A stretch of DNA of 64,000 nt from Paramacrobiotus metropolitanus (taxonomy: Eukaryota; Tardigrada; Eutardigrada; Parachela; Macrobiotidae), in NCBI RefSeq assembly GCF_019649055.1, contig NW_026570223.1:2790001-2854000 (forward strand). Reading direction: 5' to 3'. A model generated the notes under the pieces. That model did not search any database. It had not been told where the DNA came from and saw only the letters and a list, made by a program, of their open reading frames with translations. Position 1 is the first letter of the stretch. The number at the start of each line of letters is the position of its first letter. The translations under genes were made by a program, and so were the position numbers. Shown here one piece after another: positions 55,201-61,200 of the stretch.

Positions 55201-58200
55201 CACATGCTGGCCTAGCGCCAGCCGGTCTTAGGCTAGCAGCCAAAAGCATCATGACCACAGGGAGTGCTGACCGGCATGTTCTATCTTTGCTGCAGCACTA
55301 CCGACACAACAACCACTGCCACCACGACAGACACGACAACAACCGCGACCAGTACTGATACGACAACGGACACTACCACAACTGACACGACGACAAGCAC
55401 CGCCATTACGTCGACGGACACTAGCACCGATACCAGCACGTCTACAGTGTCCAGTACGGATACTACCACTGACACGACATCGACGTCCACGGACACGACC
55501 ACCAGTACTGACACAACGTCCACGTCCACGGACACGACCACCAGTACTGACAGGTAACTTAGCGGCGACGGGACTTGTAACATTGAGATTGTGTTTCTGA
55601 GTGCGGTCGGCCGAATGGAATGTTTTGGAGAATAGCAAAGCCCCCGGTTTTTGCACGCAGGAAAGAGTAGGCAGTCGAGAACGGGTTGGGAGTCTGACAT
55701 AACGCGCTTAGTTCCAAGGGGGTAGTGGATTAGTCGGAGCAGTGAGAAACATCGTTGAGCACATGCTGGCCTAGCGCCAGCCGGTCTTAGGCTAGCAGCC
55801 AAAAGCATCATGACCACAGGGAGTGCTGACCGGCATGTTCTATCTTTGCTGCAGCACTACCGACACAACAACCACTCCCACCACGACAGACACGACAACA
55901 ACCGCGACCAGTACTGATACGACAACGGACACTACCACAACTGACACGACGACAAGCACCGCCAGTACGTCGACGGACACTAGCACCGATACCAGCACGT
56001 CTACAGTGTCCAGTACGGATACTACCACTGACACGACATCGACGTCCACGGACACGACCACCAGTACTGACACAACGTCCACGTCCACGGACACGACCAC
56101 CAGTACTGACAGGTAACTTAGCGGCGACGGGACTTGTAACATTGAGATTGTGTTTCTGAGTGCGGTCGGCCGAATGGAATGTTTTGGAGAATAGCAAAGC
56201 TTCCGGTTTTTGCACGCAGGAAAGAGTAGGCAGTCGAGAACGGGTTGGGAGTCTGACATGACGCGCTTAGCTCCAAGGGGGTAGTGGAATAGTCGGAGCA
56301 GTGAGAAAAATCGTTGAGCACATGCTGGCCTAGCGCCAGCCGGTCTTAGGCTAGCAGCCAAAAGCATCATGACCACAGGGAGTGCTGACCGGCATGTTCT
56401 ATCTTTGCTGCAGCACTACCGACACAACAACCACTCCCATTACGACAGACACGACAACAACCGCGACCAGTACTGATACGACAACGGACACTACCACAAC
56501 TGACACGACGACAAGCACCGCCAGTACGTCGACGGACACTAGCACCGATACCAGCACGTCTACAGTGTCCAGTACGGATACTACCACTGACACGACATCG
56601 ACGTCCACGGACACGACCACCAGTATTGCCACAACGTCCACGTCCACGGACACGACCACCAGTACTGACAGGTAACTTAGCGGCGACGGGACTTGTAACA
56701 TTGAGATTGTGTTTCTGAGTGCGGTCGGCCGAATGGAATGTTTTGGAGAATAGCAAAGCCCCCGGTTTTTGCACGCAGGAAAGGGTAGGCAGTCGAGAAA
56801 GGGTTGGGAGTCTGACATAACGCGCTTAGCTCCAAGGGGGTAGTGGATTAGTCGGAGCAGTGAGAAAAATCGTTGAGCACATGCTGGCCTAGCGGCAGCC
56901 GGTCTTAGGCTAGCAGCCAAAAGCATCATGGTCACAGGGAGTGCTGACCGGCATGTTCTATCTTTGCTGCAGCACTACCGACACAACAACCACTCCCACC
57001 ACGACAGACACGACAACAACCGCGACCAGTACTGATACGACAACGGACACTACCACAACTGACACGACGACAAGCACCGCCAGTACGTCGACGGACACTA
57101 GCACCGATACCAGCACGTCTACAGTGTCCAGTACGGATACTACCACTGACACGACATCGACGTCCACGGACACGACCACCAGTACTGACACAACGTCCAC
57201 GTCCACGGACACGACCACCAGTACCGGCAGGTAAATTAGCGGCGACGGGACTTGTAACATTAAGATTGTGTTTCTGAGTGCGGTCGGCCGAATGGAATGT
57301 TTTGAAAAATAGCAAAGCCCCCGGTTTTTGCACGCAGGAAAGAGTAGGCAGTCGAGAACGGGTTGGGAGTCTGACATAACGCGCTTAGCTCCAAGGGGGT
57401 AGTGGATTAGTCGGAGCAGTGAGAAAAATCGTTGAGCACATGCTGGCCTAGCGCCAGCCGGTCTTAGGCTAGCAGCCAAAAGCATCATGGTCACAGGGAG
57501 TGCTGACCGGCATGTTTTTATGGGTAGATGATCTCTTTTTTCGCCGAAAAATTTTTTGTAGGTTCGTTTCAAGAGTTAGGAAACATGTACCTGCAAAGCA
57601 TATAACAAAAAAAACTAAATTTATGGAAATTAGGAAGAAAAATGTTACAGGGAAAAGTTGATAATCGATTGCCACTTACAATGAAAATTCGTAAAAAGCG
57701 GTCCCTGTTTTTGCTCATTCTAGTACTGTATAGTTCCAACAAAATGAGCACGAGTACTTGAGTACTTGAGTTGGGTATTGACCACGAGTACTTGAGTTGG
57801 GTATTAGCTTTAATAATTACCTTATTTTTCTCCTGTTGTTATCGGTAGTGTTTTTTTATAATAATTTTATGCATATACCGGGTGGCCCAAAAAAATGGCG
57901 GTCTCCGTTTTTGTTTCACTGCTCTTGAACCGCTTGTGGTGCCATACCCGTTTTAGATTCTGTTGATTACAAATTATATTAGCTACTAAAATCAAAAAAC
58001 AGTTTTTTGAAAAGTTATGACACGCTCGTGAAAAGTTGTGAAAACTGAAGTTGTTCGGAAATGTAAAGTGACCCAGCTTTTGGACTAAAGAATTTTGTCT
58101 CCTTTATGATCTATACAAACTATTTCAGTTTCTTTAGTGTTTCATATAGCAAAGAGCGTTTCCTTTCAACAAAAAAAATACGGTTTCCATGGAGCACACA

Positions 58201-61200
58201 ATGGGGGAGCAATGCACTAGATTCACTTTTTGAAAAAATGCAGTTTTTCTGTTTAATTTTTGCTTTTTTTTATTAACATTTTTTACTGCCGGACAGGCTT
58301 CAGCAAAATATGTCAATTTAGTTATTAAATGTAGCTAAGGTGTTGCCTTTATTGAAGCAAGTGTGATTCAGATACTCTCTTTGAGCGTTGGTGAGAAATT
58401 GATTTTCGAAAAAACTGCTGGAGGTTTTCACGAAAATTAAATCTGCGGCGTTCCAGCGCTCCAGTTTCTGGACCGAACACGCTGACCAGAATACCGTATC
58501 TCTTTACGTTAAAAAAAAACAAGGAACAATCCCTCTACTTGGAATACTAAATTGACAAATTTTAATCTACTAAGCTAAACAATAGCAATTTTTAATTCGC
58601 TAATGGAAAAATCCAAATTTTCGGTTCTGGGACACCGTCAAAATCCACCTATTTTATTAAAATAATTCATTAAAAAGTTAAAACTTTGTATATGGTTAAT
58701 ATGATTAAATAATTCTATGCTCCGAACATTGTTCTTCCGAATGAAACTTTTATGAAGTCCATCGGACGTTGGGCGGGGCCAGTGCACCATAATAAACGAG
58801 GCCGCCATTTTGTTGGGCCACCCGGTAACTTTATATTTTAGTGCGATAAAATAGCTTCGTAATCATTTGGCTTAATAGCCATAATCCTGTTTTTCGTAGT
58901 GACTTTAAATGCTCATCTCTTGGTTTACTCATTAATCAAATAAAAATGTTATCGTTACTGGTTTCTTAAACCGCTAAAAGCTGATGTTTCCTGTTTATAT
59001 TTGCCTTTCTTCATTTAAAATTTAGTTGCTTCAAGATAGTTTTCACGCAAATCTTCTGCGCCTTTCTGTTTTAGTTCCAAGAAATGATATCATAAAACTA
59101 TAAAACGCACGAATAACGACCAACCTTATTCACAAAGGGCGAAAATTTTGCTGGACGCGCATAAATGGATAAAGTAGAGCAGTTAAATAATAAACATGAA
59201 AAGCCGCAGTAGCTTATCAAATTTCTCTAGTCGCTTCCGCTAAATCCTCGTACAAAGGAAAAGATTGTAGATTTAGCGGTTTTCTGCAGTACGACTACGA
59301 CGGACACAACAACGCCAACTACAACGTCCACAACGACGGACACTACAACCACAGAAACAACTACGCCGACTACCACGGACACAACAACACCAACTACAAC
59401 GTCCACAACGACGGACACTACAACCACAGAAACAACTACGCCGACTACCACGGACACAACAACGCCAACTACAACGTCCACAACGACGGACACTACAACG
59501 ACCGAAACAACTACCTCGACTACCACCGATACAACAACGCCAACTACAACGTCTACAACGACCGACACTACAACCACAGAAACAACTACGCCGACTACCA
59601 CGGACACAACAACACCAACTACAACGTCCACAACGACGGACACTACAACCCCTACAACGACAGACACTACAACCACAGAAACAACTACACCGACTACCAC
59701 AGACACAACAACGCCAACTACAACGTCCACAACGACGGACACTACAACGACGGAAACAACTACGTCGACTACCACCGATACAACAACGCCAACTACAACG
59801 TCCACAACAACGGACACTACAACCACAGAAACAACTACGTCGACAGCCACCGATACAACAACGCCAACTACAACGTCCACAACGACGGACATTACAACCA
59901 CAGAAACAACTACGCCGACCACCACGGACACAACAACGCCAACTACAACGTCCACAACGACGGACACTACAACGACGGAAACAACTACGTCGACTACCAC
60001 CGATACAACAACGCCAACTACAACGTCCACAACAACGGACACTACAACCACAGAAACAACTACGCCGACTACCACGGACACAACAACGCCAACTACAACG
60101 TCCACAACGACGGACACTACAACCCCTACAACGACAGACACTACAACCACAGAAACAACTACGCCGACTACCACAGACACAACAACGCCAACTACAACGT
60201 CCACAACGACGGACACTACAACGACGGAAACAACTACGTCGACTACCACCGATACAACAACGCCAACTACAACGTCCACAACAACGGACACTACAACCAC
60301 AGAAACAACTACGCCGACCACCACGGACACAACAACGCCAACTACAACGTCCACAACAACGGACACTACAACCACAGAAACAACTACGCCGACCACCACG
60401 GACACAACAACGCCAACTACAACGTCCACAACGACGGACACTACAATCCCTACAACGACAGACACTACAACCACAGAAACAACTACGCCGACTACCACAG
60501 ACACAACAACGCCAACTACAACGTCCGCAACGACGGACACTACAACGACGGAAACAACTACGTCGACTACCACCGATACAACAACGCCAACTACAACGTC
60601 CACCACGACGGACACTACAACACCTACAACGACGGACACTACAACCACAGAAACAACTACGCCGACTACCACGGACACAACAACGCCAACTACAACGTCC
60701 ACAACGACGGGCACTACAACGACCGAAACAACTACGTCGACTACCACCGATACAACAACGCCAACTACAACGTCCACAACAACGGACACTACAACCACAG
60801 AAACAACTACGCCGACTACCACGGACATAACAACGCCAACTACAACATCCACCACGACGGACACTACAACACCTACAACGACGGACACTACAACCACAGA
60901 AACAACTACGTCGACTACCACGGATACAACAACGCCGACTACAACCTCCACAACGACGGACACGACAAGCGATACGACATCTTCGCTAACTGTTCCCACA
61001 CTTAGTGCCGTTAATTCAGTTGATGATAGTACAACTGACAGCACTACGGATTCTACTACCACTACGACATCTACTAGTACAACAACTAACCCGTGCAATC
61101 TGGAGATGTTCTGCTCTGCTTTGCCGGATTCTGCAGTAGGCCCTGATTCTTCAGGAGGACAAGTGTTCGATCAATCGGGTTTTTACTTGTTCTCTGGTGG

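Larger units (their letters stand above)
1..57516 (+). repeat. Tandem exon-intron array, ~558-bp unit, ~104 copies
   Basis: Direct tandem copies run from the left edge to about 57,516, where homology stops just after the CATGTT that normally precedes the pyrimidine tract. Exon spacing is 513-559 bp, mostly 556-559. Exon parts are A/C-rich on the + strand and intron parts are G-richer. Copies are nearly identical, including at synonymous sites, so homogenisation is recent or continuing. Variation concentrates in intron homopolymers (4 or 5 C, 4 or 5 T, 4 or 5 G) and in a hairpin loop (CTAGC, CAGGC or CATGC). The array extends left of the window, so total copy number is unknown. Confidence 0.97.
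57231..59289 (+). other. Terminal 2.06-kb intron between the array and the minisatellite exon
   Basis: The donor GTAAAT at 57,231 is the normal array donor with one change. The first ~286 nt are ordinary array intron. Homology is lost just before the pyrimidine tract, so no array acceptor exists here. The intron then runs through AT-rich DNA and a mariner-like element to TTAGCGGTTTTCTGCAG, ending at 59,289. Upstream of that acceptor the exon frame meets a stop at 59,228-59,230 and has no in-frame ATG. The exon therefore needs an upstream partner, and the array supplies the right phase. Confidence 0.6.

Noticed and set aside
443-57234. Each unit as an independent small gene of ~97 codons starting at an ATG just before the repeat (MLTGMFYLCC...)
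   Set aside because: The upstream residues come from the acceptor and its pyrimidine tract, the stop comes from the donor GTAA, and exon phases match between units and with the downstream exon. Not fully excluded without RNA data.
434-57333. Minus-strand open frames in every unit: a Val/Ser/Asp-rich one and an Arg/Cys/Gly-rich one
   Set aside because: They are antisense readings of Thr/Ser/Asp codons. Low-complexity exons lack stops in several antisense frames. They run across intron sequence and ignore the consistent + strand splice signals.
1-57516. CRISPR array or bacterial surface-adhesin repeat
   Set aside because: The period is far too long, there are no unique spacers, and spliceosomal introns and AATAAA signals indicate a eukaryote.
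1-57516. Purely non-coding satellite DNA
   Set aside because: A satellite would not be expected to keep intact splice sites in all copies, triplet-only exon indels and no in-frame stops. Origin by satellite-like amplification is still likely.
57469-58316. Short minus-strand open frames beside and inside the mobile element
   Set aside because: Hydrophobic or Lys/Phe-rich translations of AT-rich DNA, with no homologous-looking motif and no splice continuity.
59227-61098. Minus-strand 623-residue Val-rich open frame
   Set aside because: It is the antisense shadow of the Thr minisatellite; the + strand frame continues through spliced, cysteine-containing exons.
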